Shown in pieces: positions 44,944 through 53,597 of a stretch of 64,000 nucleotides of DNA (positions are counted from its first letter, which is position 1; each line of letters begins with the position of its first letter). The DNA lies in contig NZ_QGLF01000002.1 in NCBI RefSeq assembly GCF_003173055.1, forward strand, positions 682,322 through 746,321. The letters run 5' to 3'. Made by a program: the position numbers and the translations under genes. The notes under the pieces were generated by a model that was not told the origin of the DNA, did no database searches, and saw only the letters and a program-made list of their open reading frames with translations. Source of the stretch: Zavarzinia compransoris (GTDB lineage Bacteria; Pseudomonadota; Alphaproteobacteria; Zavarziniales; Zavarziniaceae).

Positions 44944-45950
44944 GAAAGCCGCAGGCCCAGGCGTTCGGCCAGCGCCGTGCCCATGGCCCGGCCGGACAGG
45001 AAGGCCCCCTCGATGCGGGCGCCCAGGCACCAGTCGCCGCAAGCCCCGATCGGCCGCCGCGGGTCGATCAGATAGGGCTGGCCCAGCGGCCGGGTGGTCT
45101 GGGCATGGCGCCAGCGGTGGGCGATCCTGGTCGCCGGCCACGCATCGATGCCGGTGACCGCGGCGAAGGCGGCGGCGAGGCGGGGGGCGATCGTCTCCGC
45201 CTCCTCGTCCAGATGGGCGGCGCTCCAGGCCGGGGCGGCGTGGACCACCCAGGTTTCCCGGTCCCGGGGCCGGCCCGGCTTGCTGCTGTCCCGGGCGATC
45301 CAGGCCAGCATGCCGCCGCCGAGGGCGGGATCGACGAAGGCGCCGTCGAAGGGCAGGGGCAGGGGCGCGTCGAAGGCCAGCATCAAGGCCCAGCAGGGCG
45401 CGATCTCGACCGCCGCGACCCGTGTCGCCAGGGCGGGTTCGAGGGCGAGCAGGGGGACCGCCTGGGGCGCCGGCGTCGCCACCACGATGCCGTCATAGGG
45501 GCCGAAATGTTCGCCCTGGCGGTCGGTGACCGTCAGTTTCGCGCCGCGGGTGACGATCTCGCGCAATTCGACGTCATAGACGGTGGCGCCGCTGCCCAGG
45601 GCGCCGACCAGCGCGCTCATGCGCGGGCAGCCGACGAAACGCGCCTCGCCGCCCTCGCCGGGCACGAAGCCCCCGGGGCCGAGGGTGCCGATCGTCCCGC
45701 CCCAGGGCGCGATGCTGCCTTGCGCGACCAGGGCGGCGACCCGCGCCTTCAGGGCCGGATCGCGGACGGTGAAATATTGCGCGCCATGGTCCCATTGGCG
45801 GGGGCCGTCGCGCCGGGTCGACAGGCGCCCGCCGGCGCCGCGCCCCTTGTCGAAGACGGTGACCAGGGCGCCCGCTTCCGACAGGGCCGCGGCGGCGCTT
45901 TGCCCGGCGATGCCGCCGCCGATGACCGCAACCAGGGGACCGTAGTGCAT
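44916..45950 (-). CDS. Renalase-like FAD/NAD(P)-dependent oxidoreductase
   Basis: A 344-residue flavoprotein of the renalase-like/amine-oxidase group. The FAD Rossmann motif is LVAVIGGGIAGQSAAAALSEAGALVTVFDKGRGAGGRLSTRR, followed by WDHGAQYFTVRDPALKA, a signature of this family. The C-terminus has PLGQPYLIDPRRPIGACGDWCLGARIEGAFLSGRAMGTAL, another hallmark. Preceded by GGAGGCGGCG. The start at 45950 was chosen over longer forms with non-conserved N-termini. The substrate in bacteria is not settled. It diverges from the hsp20 gene. Confidence 0.9.
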   Translation of the reverse strand: MHYGPLVAVIGGGIAGQSAAAALSEAGALVTVFDKGRGAGGRLSTRRDGPRQWDHGAQYFTVRDPALKARVAALVAQGSIAPWGGTIGTLGPGGFVPGEGGEARFVGCPRMSALVGALGSGATVYDVELREIVTRGAKLTVTDRQGEHFGPYDGIVVATPAPQAVPLLALEPALATRVAAVEIAPCWALMLAFDAPLPLPFDGAFVDPALGGGMLAWIARDSSKPGRPRDRETWVVHAAPAWSAAHLDEEAETIAPRLAAAFAAVTGIDAWPATRIAHRWRHAQTTRPLGQPYLIDPRRPIGACGDWCLGARIEGAFLSGRAMGTALAERLGLRLSQASSSASQ

Positions 45951-46079
45951 CGCCGCCTCCTCGCCTGTGCCGTGCGTCGGGATGTGGAGCGGAAAACCGA
46001 TCGGACCAGAAGGGCCGGCCCGGCGTAGCGCGGGCGACCGCGACAGATGTACACCTTGCCGGGCGGCGGGGACAGACCC

Positions 46080-46107
46080 CTTGATTTTGATCACGCCGTC
46101 GCCAGAT
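46080..46107 (+). promoter_or_regulatory. Candidate RpoH-type heat-shock promoter of hsp20
   Basis: CTTGAT (46080-46085), a 16-nt spacer and CCAGAT (46102-46107) resemble the sigma-32 pattern of CTTG and a CC-rich -10. It would give a leader of about 105 nt that has several GC hairpins, for example CCGGGG-TTTT-CCCCGG at 46142-46157. Judged by eye only. Confidence 0.35.
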
Positions 46108-46220
46108 CATAGGGGCGCAGGTGGTGCCTTCGGGGCCCCTGCCGGGGTTTTCCCCGGTCGACGTAATCCCAGCGCGGCTGCCCGGGCTTTCGGGGGCCGC
46201 AGGTCGTGGGGCCAAGGCTT

Positions 46221-46673
46221 ATGACTCGTCTGTCCGTCTTCAACAGTCCGCTCCTGCTCGGTTTCGACCATATGGAGCGGGTCCTCGACCGGGTCGCGAA
46301 ATCGGCGACCGACGGCTATCCGCCCTATAATATCGAGCAGACGGGGCCGAACGCCCTGCGCATCACCCTGGCCGTCGCCGGTTTCGCCCGCGAGGACCTG
46401 GCGGTCACGGTGGAGGAAAACCAATTGATCGTGCGCGGCCGCCAGGCGGCCGAGGACGGCAAGCGCGTCTATATCCATCGCGGCATCGCCGCCCGCCAGT
46501 TCCAGAAGGCTTTCGTCCTGGCGGAAGGGATCGAGATCGTCCGCGCCGGCCTCGACAACGGCTTGCTCCATGTCGACCTGCGCCGGCCGGTGCCGGCCAG
46601 CGTGGTCCGCCATATCCCGATCGACGGCAGCGCCGAGGGCGGCGAAGTGCTGGAGACCGGCGAGGAAGGCTGA
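46221..46673 (+). CDS. Hsp20 family small heat-shock protein (IbpA-like)
   Basis: A 150-residue small heat-shock protein that holds unfolded proteins for refolding. MTRLSVFNSPLLLGFDHMERVLDRVAKSATDGYPPYNIEQTGPNALRITLAVAGFAREDLAVTVE is the IbpA-like N-terminus and alpha-crystallin start; GIAARQFQKAFVLAEGIEIVRAGLDNGLLHVDL is the C-terminal half of that domain. A conserved C-terminal I-x-I-like IPIDG follows. The neighbouring DUF1150 gene is its usual partner in alphaproteobacteria. A candidate heat-shock promoter lies upstream. Confidence 0.95.
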   Translation: MTRLSVFNSPLLLGFDHMERVLDRVAKSATDGYPPYNIEQTGPNALRITLAVAGFAREDLAVTVEENQLIVRGRQAAEDGKRVYIHRGIAARQFQKAFVLAEGIEIVRAGLDNGLLHVDLRRPVPASVVRHIPIDGSAEGGEVLETGEEG

Positions 46674-46695
46674 GCAAGGGGCGCCGGCCGGCGGT

Positions 46696-46740
46696 CGGCG
46701 GCGCCAGGCATACCAAGGGCGCCGGCGGCGCCAGGCATAC
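46696..46740 (+). repeat. 18-bp direct repeat pair between hsp20 and DUF1150
   Basis: CGGCGGCGCCAGGCATAC occurs at 46696-46713 and 46723-46740, with a 9-nt spacer (period 27). It lies in the 129-nt gap between the two genes. Confidence 0.9.
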
Positions 46741-46802
46741 GAGGCCGCAACGGCTCGTTAAGCAGGATGGGCCCATCATGGGGCATCCAGCGGAGGTGTG
46801 AG

Positions 46803-47027
46803 ATGATTGGTGGAACCAAGGATACGGATATCCGGCTCATCACGCCGGAAGTGCTGGCCAACCTCGGCGGCGGGGTTCTGGTCTATGTTAAGCCGGTGAC
46901 GGTCGAGGGCAAGGATGTGGTCGCCGTCCATGGCGCCGACGGCGCCCTGCTCGCCCTGCTCGAGACCCGCGACCTCGCCTTTGCCGCCGCCCTCCAGTAC
47001 GAGATGCAGCCGCTCAGCGTGCACTGA
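46803..47027 (+). CDS. DUF1150 family protein
   Basis: A 74-residue protein that often follows hsp20 in alphaproteobacteria. DIRLITPEVLANLGGGVLVYVKPVTVEG and DGALLALLETRDLAFAAALQYEMQPLSVH are the family's conserved stretches. GGAGG is 6 nt before ATG 46803. The function is not established; the repeated pairing with Hsp20 suggests a role in the same stress response. Confidence 0.9.
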   Translation: MIGGTKDTDIRLITPEVLANLGGGVLVYVKPVTVEGKDVVAVHGADGALLALLETRDLAFAAALQYEMQPLSVH

Positions 47028-47033
47028 CCGGTC

Positions 47034-47055
47034 CCCGTCCCGGAAGCGGGGCGGG
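47034..47055. terminator. Hairpin between DUF1150 and ptsN
   Basis: A 9-bp stem (47034-47042 with 47047-47055, one G-U pair) closed by a GAAG loop, between convergent genes. No T-run, so only a candidate. Confidence 0.45.
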
Positions 47056-47060
47056 CGTGC

Positions 47061-47525
47061 TCAGGCCGCGTGGGGTCGGGCGTCGTCGGTCAGCAGGGCG
47101 TAGATCGCCTCGACCGAATCGCAATGGCGCAGCTTCTCGCAGGTTTCCTTGTCGCGCAGCAGGCGCGACACCCGGGCCAGCGCCTTCAGGTGATCGGCCC
47201 CGGCGCCCTGGGGCGCCAGCAGCAGGAACACGAGGTCGACCGGCTGCTCGTCGATCGATTCGAAGTCGATCGGTTCGGCCAGGCGGGCGAAGAGGCCGAA
47301 CAGGCGGTCGATCTCGCCCAGCTTGCCGTGGGGGATGGCGATGCCCTGGCCGACCCCGGTGGTGCCCAGGCGCTCGCGTTCGAGAAGGATGTCGAAAATC
47401 GTCCGCTCGTGCACGCCGGTGATGGTGGCGGCACGCGCGGACAATTCCTGCAAGGCTTGCTTCTTGCCGTTGGCCCTGAGGTCGGCAATCACGCCCTCAG
47501 GGCTGATGATGGTGCTAAGCTCCAA
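47061..47525 (-). CDS. ptsN: Nitrogen PTS EIIA protein
   Basis: A 154-residue EIIA-Ntr protein that receives phosphate from the nitrogen PTS and controls potassium, nitrogen and other functions. The phosphorylated histidine lies in GVGQGIAIPHGKLGEIDRL. ERTIFDILLERERLGTTGVGQGIAIPHG and VDLVFLLLAPQGAGADHLKALARVSRLL are family hallmarks. The start is TTG 47525 with GAGG upstream. It follows hpf by 10 nt in the usual alphaproteobacterial order. Confidence 0.95.
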   Translation of the reverse strand: MELSTIISPEGVIADLRANGKKQALQELSARAATITGVHERTIFDILLERERLGTTGVGQGIAIPHGKLGEIDRLFGLFARLAEPIDFESIDEQPVDLVFLLLAPQGAGADHLKALARVSRLLRDKETCEKLRHCDSVEAIYALLTDDARPHAA

Positions 47526-47535
47526 GACGACTGCC

Positions 47536-48132
47536 TCACACCGTGGCGCCGACGGCGCGCTTGTTCGGCTCGATCCAGCCGATGTTTCCGTCAGGGCGAC
47601 GGTAGACCACGTTCAGTCCGCCGTTCGCGCTGTTCCGGAACATCATCGCCGGATGGGCGCTGAGATCAAGGCGGAACACAGCCTCGGAAACGGTCAGGGT
47701 CTCGATCTCGGCTTCGTTTTCCGCGATCACCAGCGGGCCTTCGTTGCCGTTGTCGAGGGGGGCGTCGTCATCCGCATCGTCATGGGCGGGCGACAGCACA
47801 TAGGCGAGCGCCGGCTCGAGGGTGCGCTGGGCGCCGTGATGGTGATTCTTCAGGCGCCGCTTGTGGCGGCGCAGGCGCTTCTCGACACGATCGGCAGCGG
47901 CTTCGAAGCCGGCGTAGATTTCGGTGCCGTCACCTTCCGCATTCACCGTAAGCCCGGCACCGAAATGCACGGTGATGTCGGTGCGGAACAGGTGCGCCTC
48001 CCGCGAGAAGGTCACCGATGCATCGATCGGCCGGTCGTAATACTTGCCGACGAGGCCCTTGAGCCGCTCGGTCACATGGGTGCGAAGGGCGTCGCCGACG
48101 TCGATCTGTTTGCCGGAAATGATCAGCTTCAT
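47536..48132 (-). CDS. hpf: Ribosome hibernation-promoting factor, long form
   Basis: A 198-residue long-form HPF that dimerises 70S ribosomes into inactive 100S particles in starvation. The N-terminal domain is MKLIISGKQIDVGDALRTHVTERL, with FSREAHLFRTDITVHF and the RVEKRLRRHKRRLKNHHH basic patch. An acidic linker precedes the C-terminal dimerisation domain (FRLDLSAHPAMMFRNSANGGLNVVYRRPDGNIGWIEP). It lies between rpoN and ptsN, with its own promoter region of 195 nt upstream. Confidence 0.95.
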   Translation of the reverse strand: MKLIISGKQIDVGDALRTHVTERLKGLVGKYYDRPIDASVTFSREAHLFRTDITVHFGAGLTVNAEGDGTEIYAGFEAAADRVEKRLRRHKRRLKNHHHGAQRTLEPALAYVLSPAHDDADDDAPLDNGNEGPLVIAENEAEIETLTVSEAVFRLDLSAHPAMMFRNSANGGLNVVYRRPDGNIGWIEPNKRAVGATV

Positions 48133-48327
48133 GTCTTACCTGCGCTTGAGGGATGGGGCGCTTGGACGATGCTCAGGACCCGGCGGCGTCCTGTCATTGA
48201 TGGGGGTCAATCTCCCCGAGGGCGCGACCGGGCCGGAGCCCCGTCCCATCATACTTACGATCTAACGCCCCGGGATTCCAGTGGTGACCGTCACCGTCAC
48301 GTTTTTTCCGCAGGCGCGAAAGCCGCG

Positions 48328-49890
48328 TCAGCGCCCGCGCGCCGCCTTCTGACGCCGACGATCCGTGGAGGATCCGATGCCCATGGCCTCGCGGTACTTG
48401 GCGACAGTGCGGCGGGCGATGTCGATGCCGTCACGTTTCAGCAGTTCGACCAGCTTGTCGTCGGACAGGATGGCGGTGGCCGCCTCGCCGTCGATCAGCT
48501 GCTTCAGGCGGTGGCGCACCGCCTCGGCCGAATGGGCGTCGGAACCGTCGGTCGAGCCGATCGCGGCGGTGAAGAAGAATTTCATTTCGAACAGGCCGCG
48601 CGGCGTCCACACCCATTTGTTAGCGGTGACGCGGGACACGGTCGATTCGTGCATGCCGATCTCTTCGGCGATCGCCTTCAGGTTCATCGGCCGCAGGTGG
48701 GTGATGCCGAAGCGCAGGAACGCATCCTGCTGGCGCACCAGCGAGGTCGCGACCTTCAGGATGGTGCGGGCGCGCTGGTCCAGCGCCTTGACCAGCCAAT
48801 TGGCCGAGGCGAGGCAATCCGAGAGATAGGCCTTGTCGTCCTTGCGCGCGCCGTCATGGGCGGACAGGCGGGCGGCATAGCGCCGGTCGATCAGCACCCG
48901 CGGCATGGTGTCGGCGTTCAGTTCGATCAGCCAGTCGCCGTCGGGCCCGCGCCGGATATAGACGTCCGGAATCACCGCATGCACCGGCGCCGTGTCGAAG
49001 GCGTGGCCGGGCTTGGGGTTCAGGGTGCGGATTTCCTTGATGATCTCGACGATCTCGTCCTCGTCGACCCCGGCAAGGCGCGACAGCTGGCCGAGATCGC
49101 GCCGCGCCACCAGGTCGAGATGGCGCAGGACCGCCGCCATGGCCGGGTCGAGGCGGTCCGCCTCGCGGCACTGGATTTCCAGGCATTCCTGGAGGCCGCG
49201 GGCGAAGACGCCGGGCGGGTCCAGGGCCTGGAGCTGGCGCAGCAGCACCTCCAGCCGGGCTTCGCCGATGCCGAGGCGGGCGGCGATATCGGCGGTCGAT
49301 TCGCCGAGATAGCCGGCCTCGTCGAGGGAATCGACCAGATTGGCCGCGATCAGCCGGTCCGCCGCCGACAGCGGCAGTTCGGACAATTGCGCCATCAGGT
49401 GCTCGCGCAGCGACACGCCGGCGGCAAGACGCTCGTCGCCGGCGAAGTCGCTGTCCTCGAAATCGCTGCGCCCGCCGGCGCCGATGCCGCCCCAACTGGT
49501 CTCGGTCAATCCGTCCGGCCCCTGGGGGCCGGCGAATTCGGCCCGGTCGGTGACCGAATCGTCGCCGAAGACATTCTCGTAGCCGTCCTGCAGGCTGGCC
49601 GCCGGCTCGCCCATGTCGCGGCTGTCGCGAATGTCGCGGTCGATGCCCGCCGGGCCGTCGCCGGATGGCGCGGGTGCGTCCTCGGCCCGGGCGGCGCTCT
49701 CCGCCTCGGGTCGTTCCGCCTCGCCGCCATGGTCGTCCTGGGTGAGCAGGGGGTTGCGCTCAAGCTCCTGTTCGACGAAGGACGCCAGCTCGATCTGGCT
49801 CAATTGCAGCAGTTTGATCGCCTGCTGCAACTGGGGGGTCATCACCAGCGACTGGCCCTGCTTCAGCTCCAGCCGTTGTGTGATCGCCAT
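48328..49890 (-). CDS. rpoN: RNA polymerase sigma-54 factor
   Basis: A 520-residue sigma-54. The N-terminal activator-interaction region begins MAITQRLELKQGQSLVMTPQLQQAIKLLQLSQIELASFVEQELERNPLL. An acidic variable region (about 60-130) follows, then the core-binding domain and helix-turn-helix (ESTVSRVTANKWVWTPRGLFEMKFFFTAAI). The RpoN box is ARRTVAKYREAM. It is downstream of lptB by 12 nt, the standard alphaproteobacterial order. The DctD-like activator at 61916 would need it. Confidence 0.97.
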   Translation of the reverse strand: MAITQRLELKQGQSLVMTPQLQQAIKLLQLSQIELASFVEQELERNPLLTQDDHGGEAERPEAESAARAEDAPAPSGDGPAGIDRDIRDSRDMGEPAASLQDGYENVFGDDSVTDRAEFAGPQGPDGLTETSWGGIGAGGRSDFEDSDFAGDERLAAGVSLREHLMAQLSELPLSAADRLIAANLVDSLDEAGYLGESTADIAARLGIGEARLEVLLRQLQALDPPGVFARGLQECLEIQCREADRLDPAMAAVLRHLDLVARRDLGQLSRLAGVDEDEIVEIIKEIRTLNPKPGHAFDTAPVHAVIPDVYIRRGPDGDWLIELNADTMPRVLIDRRYAARLSAHDGARKDDKAYLSDCLASANWLVKALDQRARTILKVATSLVRQQDAFLRFGITHLRPMNLKAIAEEIGMHESTVSRVTANKWVWTPRGLFEMKFFFTAAIGSTDGSDAHSAEAVRHRLKQLIDGEAATAILSDDKLVELLKRDGIDIARRTVAKYREAMGIGSSTDRRRQKAARGR

Positions 49891-49902
49891 GATCCTTACC
49901 TG

Positions 49903-50652
49903 TCAGAGACTGAATCTATCGCCAAGATAGACGCGGCGGACACCCTCGTGGGCGACCACCTCGTCGGGCGGTCCTTCCATCAGGACCTGTCCCTCGTGAA
50001 TAATGTAGGCCCTGTCGATCATGTCCAGCGTTTCGCGGACATTGTGGTCCGTGATCAGCACGCCGATGCCCCGATCCTTGAGATGGGAGATCAGGTGGCG
50101 GATGTCGTCGACCGCGATCGGGTCGATGCCGGCCAGCGGTTCGTCCAGCAGGATGAAGCTGGGGCTGGTCGCCAGCGCCCGCGCGATCTCCACGCGCCGC
50201 CGCTCCCCGCCCGACAGCGCCACCGACGAGGTGTTGCGCAGGTGGGCGATGGAGAATTCCGCCAGCAGGTCGTCGAGAACAGCCTCGCGGCGGTCGCGCT
50301 CGGTCTCGACGATCTCGAGCACCGAGCGGATATTGTCCTCCACCGTCAGGCCCCGGAAGATCGAGGCTTCCTGCGGCAGATAGCCGATGCCGAGGCGGGC
50401 GCGCCGGTACATCGGCAGGGCGGTGACGTCGCGCCCGTCGAACAGGATGCTGCCGTAGTCGGGCGCGATCAGGCCTGAGATCATATAGAAGCAGGTGGTC
50501 TTGCCGGCGCCGTTCGGGCCGAGCAGGCCGACCACCTCGCCGCGCTGCAATTGCAGGCTGACGCCCCGGACCACCGGGCGCTTGCTGTAGATCTTGCCGA
50601 GCGAATGGGCGACCAGGCCGGTTTCGATCGCCGGCGGGGCGGCATCGGTCAT
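49903..50652 (-). CDS. lptB: Lipopolysaccharide export ABC transporter ATP-binding protein
   Basis: A 249-residue ATPase that drives lipopolysaccharide out of the inner membrane with LptFG. Walker A GPNGAGKTTCFYMISGL, the family-specific YLPQEASIFRGLTVEDN, signature LSGGERRRVEIARALATSP, Walker B FILLDEPLAGIDP, and LITDHNVRETLDMIDRAYI. AYIIHEG is followed by the usual C-terminus. The ATG overlaps the lptA stop by 4 nt. Confidence 0.96.
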   Translation of the reverse strand: MTDAAPPAIETGLVAHSLGKIYSKRPVVRGVSLQLQRGEVVGLLGPNGAGKTTCFYMISGLIAPDYGSILFDGRDVTALPMYRRARLGIGYLPQEASIFRGLTVEDNIRSVLEIVETERDRREAVLDDLLAEFSIAHLRNTSSVALSGGERRRVEIARALATSPSFILLDEPLAGIDPIAVDDIRHLISHLKDRGIGVLITDHNVRETLDMIDRAYIIHEGQVLMEGPPDEVVAHEGVRRVYLGDRFSL

Positions 50653-51206
50653 GGGCCGGTCTTCTTCTCGGGCACGATCAGGCCCTTGACCCGGCCGTCG
50701 CCGTCGCCGGCACCGCCGGTCATGACGCTGCGGCCGGTGTTCAGGTTGACCACCAGTTCGCTGCCGCGGAGGACGTTCTCGCCCCGGGTCAGCACCACCT
50801 TGCCGGTCATGGTGACGATGCCCTTGTCGGGATCGTAGACGGCGGCGTCGCCCTGGGCCGTATCCTCGCCCGAGGTGACGAAGACATTGCCCTTCGCCGT
50901 GATCCGCTTGATCCCCGAAGGCCCGCCGCCCGCCCCATCGGCGACCGAACCGCCGGCATAGACCACTTCCAGCCGGTCGGCGCGCAGGATCATCCGGTCC
51001 TGGGTCACCTTCACGTTACCGACGAAGACGGCCGACGACGAACTGTCCGTCACTTCCAGGGAATCGGCCAGGATCTCGATCGGGGCGCCGGAATTGAAAT
51101 TCAGGCGCGGGGGGCCGTTCTGGGCCGCCGCCGGCAGGCCCAGGGCCAGCCCGGCGACGAAACCAAGGGCGATCGCATGGCGCAGAACTCGTACCGCTTT
51201 CGTCAT
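50649..51206 (-). CDS. lptA: Lipopolysaccharide transport periplasmic protein
   Basis: A 185-residue periplasmic protein that bridges LptC and LptD. Signal peptide MTKAVRVLRHAIALGFVAGLALGLPAAAQ with cleavage after AAA or AQ. The OstA-like beta-jellyroll has PIEILADSLEVTDSSSSAVFVGNVKVTQDRMILRADRLEVVY and AVYDPDKGIVTMTGKVVLTRGENVLRGSELVVNLNTG. Overlapping start and stop with lptC and lptB indicate coupling. Confidence 0.95.
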   Translation of the reverse strand: MTKAVRVLRHAIALGFVAGLALGLPAAAQNGPPRLNFNSGAPIEILADSLEVTDSSSSAVFVGNVKVTQDRMILRADRLEVVYAGGSVADGAGGGPSGIKRITAKGNVFVTSGEDTAQGDAAVYDPDKGIVTMTGKVVLTRGENVLRGSELVVNLNTGRSVMTGGAGDGDGRVKGLIVPEKKTGP

Positions 51207-51856
51207 TGACCATCCCTCGGCAGGCCGGCGCCGGCGTCTTCGCTGCGTGTGATCACGGCCCTGACATTGCCGTTGAACCGCAGGCTGTGTCCACCGTCGC
51301 TGGCGCTCATGCTGTCCGCTTCGATCCGGCCGGTCGGGCCCGATCCCACCACCCGCTTGTCGCTCGAAGCCGTGCCTTTGGCAAGATCCAGGAGCACGCT
51401 TTCGAGCTTTACCACATGGCCGTCGGCCAGCGTGACCGTCACGCCGCCGTCGAGCGCCAGGGTTTCCTCCCTGATGCGGTAGATGCCGGTGGCGGCGACC
51501 ACGGTCACCGGGCGGCCGTCCTCCATGGCGACGTCCGCCTCGATCTCGTGCAGGGTGACCATGGTCGGCTCCAGCCCGTCGGCGGTCGCGCCCTTGGCGG
51601 TCAGGACATAGGGCCGGCCGCGGTCGTCGGCGCCGGTCAACACCGGGGCGACCATTTCGAGGCCGTCCGCCCGGATCTCGACGTCGCTATAGGACAGGGC
51701 GATGTCGCGCCGGTTCTCGATCGAGGGCCAGATCAGCACGGCGGCCAAAAGGCCGACCGCGACCAGCGGCAGCACGATCTTCATCAGGCCGACGAAGCGG
51801 CTGTAGCTGCGCCCGGTGCGCGGCGCCGGCTTGGGCAGGGTGGCGCGGCGCGCCAT
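51203..51856 (-). CDS. lptC: LPS export ABC transporter periplasmic protein LptC
   Basis: A 217-residue membrane-anchored protein that passes LPS from LptBFG to LptA. An N-terminal segment FVGLMKIVLPLVAVGLLAAVLIWPS is the anchor, then a periplasmic OstA-like domain (VTVTLADGHVVKLESVLLDLAKGTASSDKRVVGSGPTGRIEADSMS). The start at 51856 is right after the kdsD stop with a 1-nt gap. The family is diverse, but the context fixes the assignment. Confidence 0.93.
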   Translation of the reverse strand: MARRATLPKPAPRTGRSYSRFVGLMKIVLPLVAVGLLAAVLIWPSIENRRDIALSYSDVEIRADGLEMVAPVLTGADDRGRPYVLTAKGATADGLEPTMVTLHEIEADVAMEDGRPVTVVAATGIYRIREETLALDGGVTVTLADGHVVKLESVLLDLAKGTASSDKRVVGSGPTGRIEADSMSASDGGHSLRFNGNVRAVITRSEDAGAGLPRDGQ

Positions 51857-51857
51857 C

Positions 51858-52826
51858 TCAGGCCACCCCGGCCCGCAGCAGGTCGTGGATGTGCAGGATG
51901 CCGACCGGCTTGCGGGCATCGTCGGCGACGAACAGGGCGGTGATCGCGTGCTTGTTCATCAGGAACAGGGCTTCGGCCGCCAGCGCGTTCGCCCGGGTCG
52001 TGCGCGGGCCCTGGGTCATGACGTCGCGGGCGGGCATGTTCAGGAGATCGGGGCCCATCTTGCGGCGCAGGTCGCCGTCGGTGATGGCCCCGACCAGATG
52101 GCCGGCCGAATCGACGATGCCGGCGCAGCCGAAACGCTTCGAGGTGATGGTCAGGATCACCTGTTCCATGCGGGCGTCGGCCGGGGCGAGGGGGACCTCG
52201 TCGCCGGTATGCATCAGGTCGCCGACCCGGATCAGCCGGCTGCCCAGCTTGCCGCCCGGGTGGAAGGACTTGAACTGCTCGGCGGTGAAGCCGCGCCGCG
52301 CCATCAGCGCGACCGCCAGCGCATCGCCGAGGGCGAGCTGCATGGTGGTCGAGGTGGTGGGCGCAAGGCCGAGCGGGCAGGCTTCCGCCGCACCCGCGGG
52401 CAGGGCGAGAAGAATGTCGCTGGCCTGGGCCAGCGTGCTCTTCGCGCCCGCGGTGATCGCGATCAGGGTGATCTGGTGGCGCCGGGTATAGGCGATGATG
52501 TCCGCCAGCTCATGGGTCTCGCCGGAATTGGACAGGCAGATCACCACGTCGTTCGGCGTGATCATGCCGAGGTCGCCGTGGCTGGCCTCCGCCGGGTGGA
52601 CGAAGATGGCGGGCGTGCCGGTCGAGGCCAGGGTCGCGCTGATCTTCTTGCCCACCAGCCCGGACTTGCCCATGCCCGAGACGATGACCCGGCCCGCGGC
52701 CTCGGCGATGCGGCCGACGGCGGCGGAGAAGCGCCCGTCCAGCGACTCGGCCAGCAGGTTCAGACCGGCGACTTCGGTCGAAAGAACGCGGCGGGCTTCG
52801 GTCAGATCGGAGTCGACGGGATTCAC
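51858..52826 (-). CDS. kdsD: Arabinose-5-phosphate isomerase
   Basis: A 322-residue enzyme that makes arabinose 5-phosphate, the precursor of Kdo for lipopolysaccharide. The SIS domain holds VSGMGKSGLVGKKISATLASTGTPAIFVHPAEASHGDLGMITPNDVVICLSNSGET. Two CBS domains follow (LMHTGDEVPLAPADARMEQVILTITSKRFGCAGIVD and VMTQGPRTTRANALAAEALFLMNKHAITALFV). GTG start. It leads the lptC-A-B cluster, tying Kdo supply to LPS export. Confidence 0.95.
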   Translation of the reverse strand: MNPVDSDLTEARRVLSTEVAGLNLLAESLDGRFSAAVGRIAEAAGRVIVSGMGKSGLVGKKISATLASTGTPAIFVHPAEASHGDLGMITPNDVVICLSNSGETHELADIIAYTRRHQITLIAITAGAKSTLAQASDILLALPAGAAEACPLGLAPTTSTTMQLALGDALAVALMARRGFTAEQFKSFHPGGKLGSRLIRVGDLMHTGDEVPLAPADARMEQVILTITSKRFGCAGIVDSAGHLVGAITDGDLRRKMGPDLLNMPARDVMTQGPRTTRANALAAEALFLMNKHAITALFVADDARKPVGILHIHDLLRAGVA

Positions 52827-52935
52827 GGTGCCTGGCTCATCATTTGGTCGTCATGCCGGAACGGGCCGGCGGGGGCCACCGGGCCCACAGGGTCCAAACG
52901 GGCAGGGCCGGGGCCGGTTCCGCGAACGACGGGGA

Positions 52936-53547
52936 TCAGTGCGCGAATATGTCTACTTCAGGCCAGCCCGCCAGGTCGAGCAGGGCGCGGCTGGGCAGGA
53001 AGTCATAGCAGGCCTGCGCCAGCCCGGTCCGCCCCTCGCGGGCGAGCAGGACGTCGAGCTTGGCTTTCAGGGCATGAAGATAGAGAACGTCCGACGCGGC
53101 ATAGGCCAGCTGCGCCTCGCTCAGGTCGTCGGCGCCCCAGTCGGACGACTGCTGTTGCTTCGAGATCTCGACCCCGGTCAATTCCTTGACCAGGTCCTTC
53201 AGGCCATGGCGGTCGGTGAAGGTGCGGATCAGCTTCGAGGCGATCTTGGTGCAATAGACCGGCGCCGTGACGACGCCGAGCCCGTGGTGAAGGGCGGCGA
53301 TGTCGAAGCGGGCGAAATGGAACAGCTTCAGGACCTTGGGGTCCGCCAGCATGCGGGCGAGGTTGGGTGCCGACCCCTGGCCGAGGCCGATCTGGACCAG
53401 ATGGGCGTTGCCGTCGCCCGACGACAGCTGCACGAGGCACAGCCGGTCGCGATGCGGGTTCAGCCCCATAGTCTCGGTATCGATGGCGACGACGGGACCG
53501 AGATCCAGCCCATCAGGAAGATCGCCCTTGTGGAGCGTCACGGTCAC
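52936..53547 (-). CDS. rnd: Ribonuclease D-type 3'-5' exonuclease
   Basis: A 203-residue exonuclease with only the DEDD catalytic domain of RNase D and no HRDC domains, the short form common in alphaproteobacteria. Catalytic motifs are VVAIDTETMGLNP, LKLFHFARFDIAALHH and LAYAASDVLYLHALKAKL. YCTKIASKLIRTFTDRHGLKDLVKELTGVEISKQQQSSDW is conserved. GTG start at 53547. It is upstream of kdsD by 109 nt and adjacent to tRNA-Leu, in line with a tRNA-processing role. Confidence 0.93.
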   Translation of the reverse strand: MTVTLHKGDLPDGLDLGPVVAIDTETMGLNPHRDRLCLVQLSSGDGNAHLVQIGLGQGSAPNLARMLADPKVLKLFHFARFDIAALHHGLGVVTAPVYCTKIASKLIRTFTDRHGLKDLVKELTGVEISKQQQSSDWGADDLSEAQLAYAASDVLYLHALKAKLDVLLAREGRTGLAQACYDFLPSRALLDLAGWPEVDIFAH

Positions 53548-53597
53548 GATGGGACCTCGGTCATTACGGCGTCCGCCGCCTTGCGCGGGGATCGCGA

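Noticed and set aside
48280-48320. Terminator for the plus strand between hpf and rpoN
   Set aside because: GTGAC/GTCAC followed by TTTTTT looks terminator-like, but both flanking genes are on the minus strand and the stem is only 5 bp.
47323-50478. A long open frame antisense to hpf, rpoN and lptB
   Set aside because: Same explanation: a GC-driven shadow of three well-known genes.
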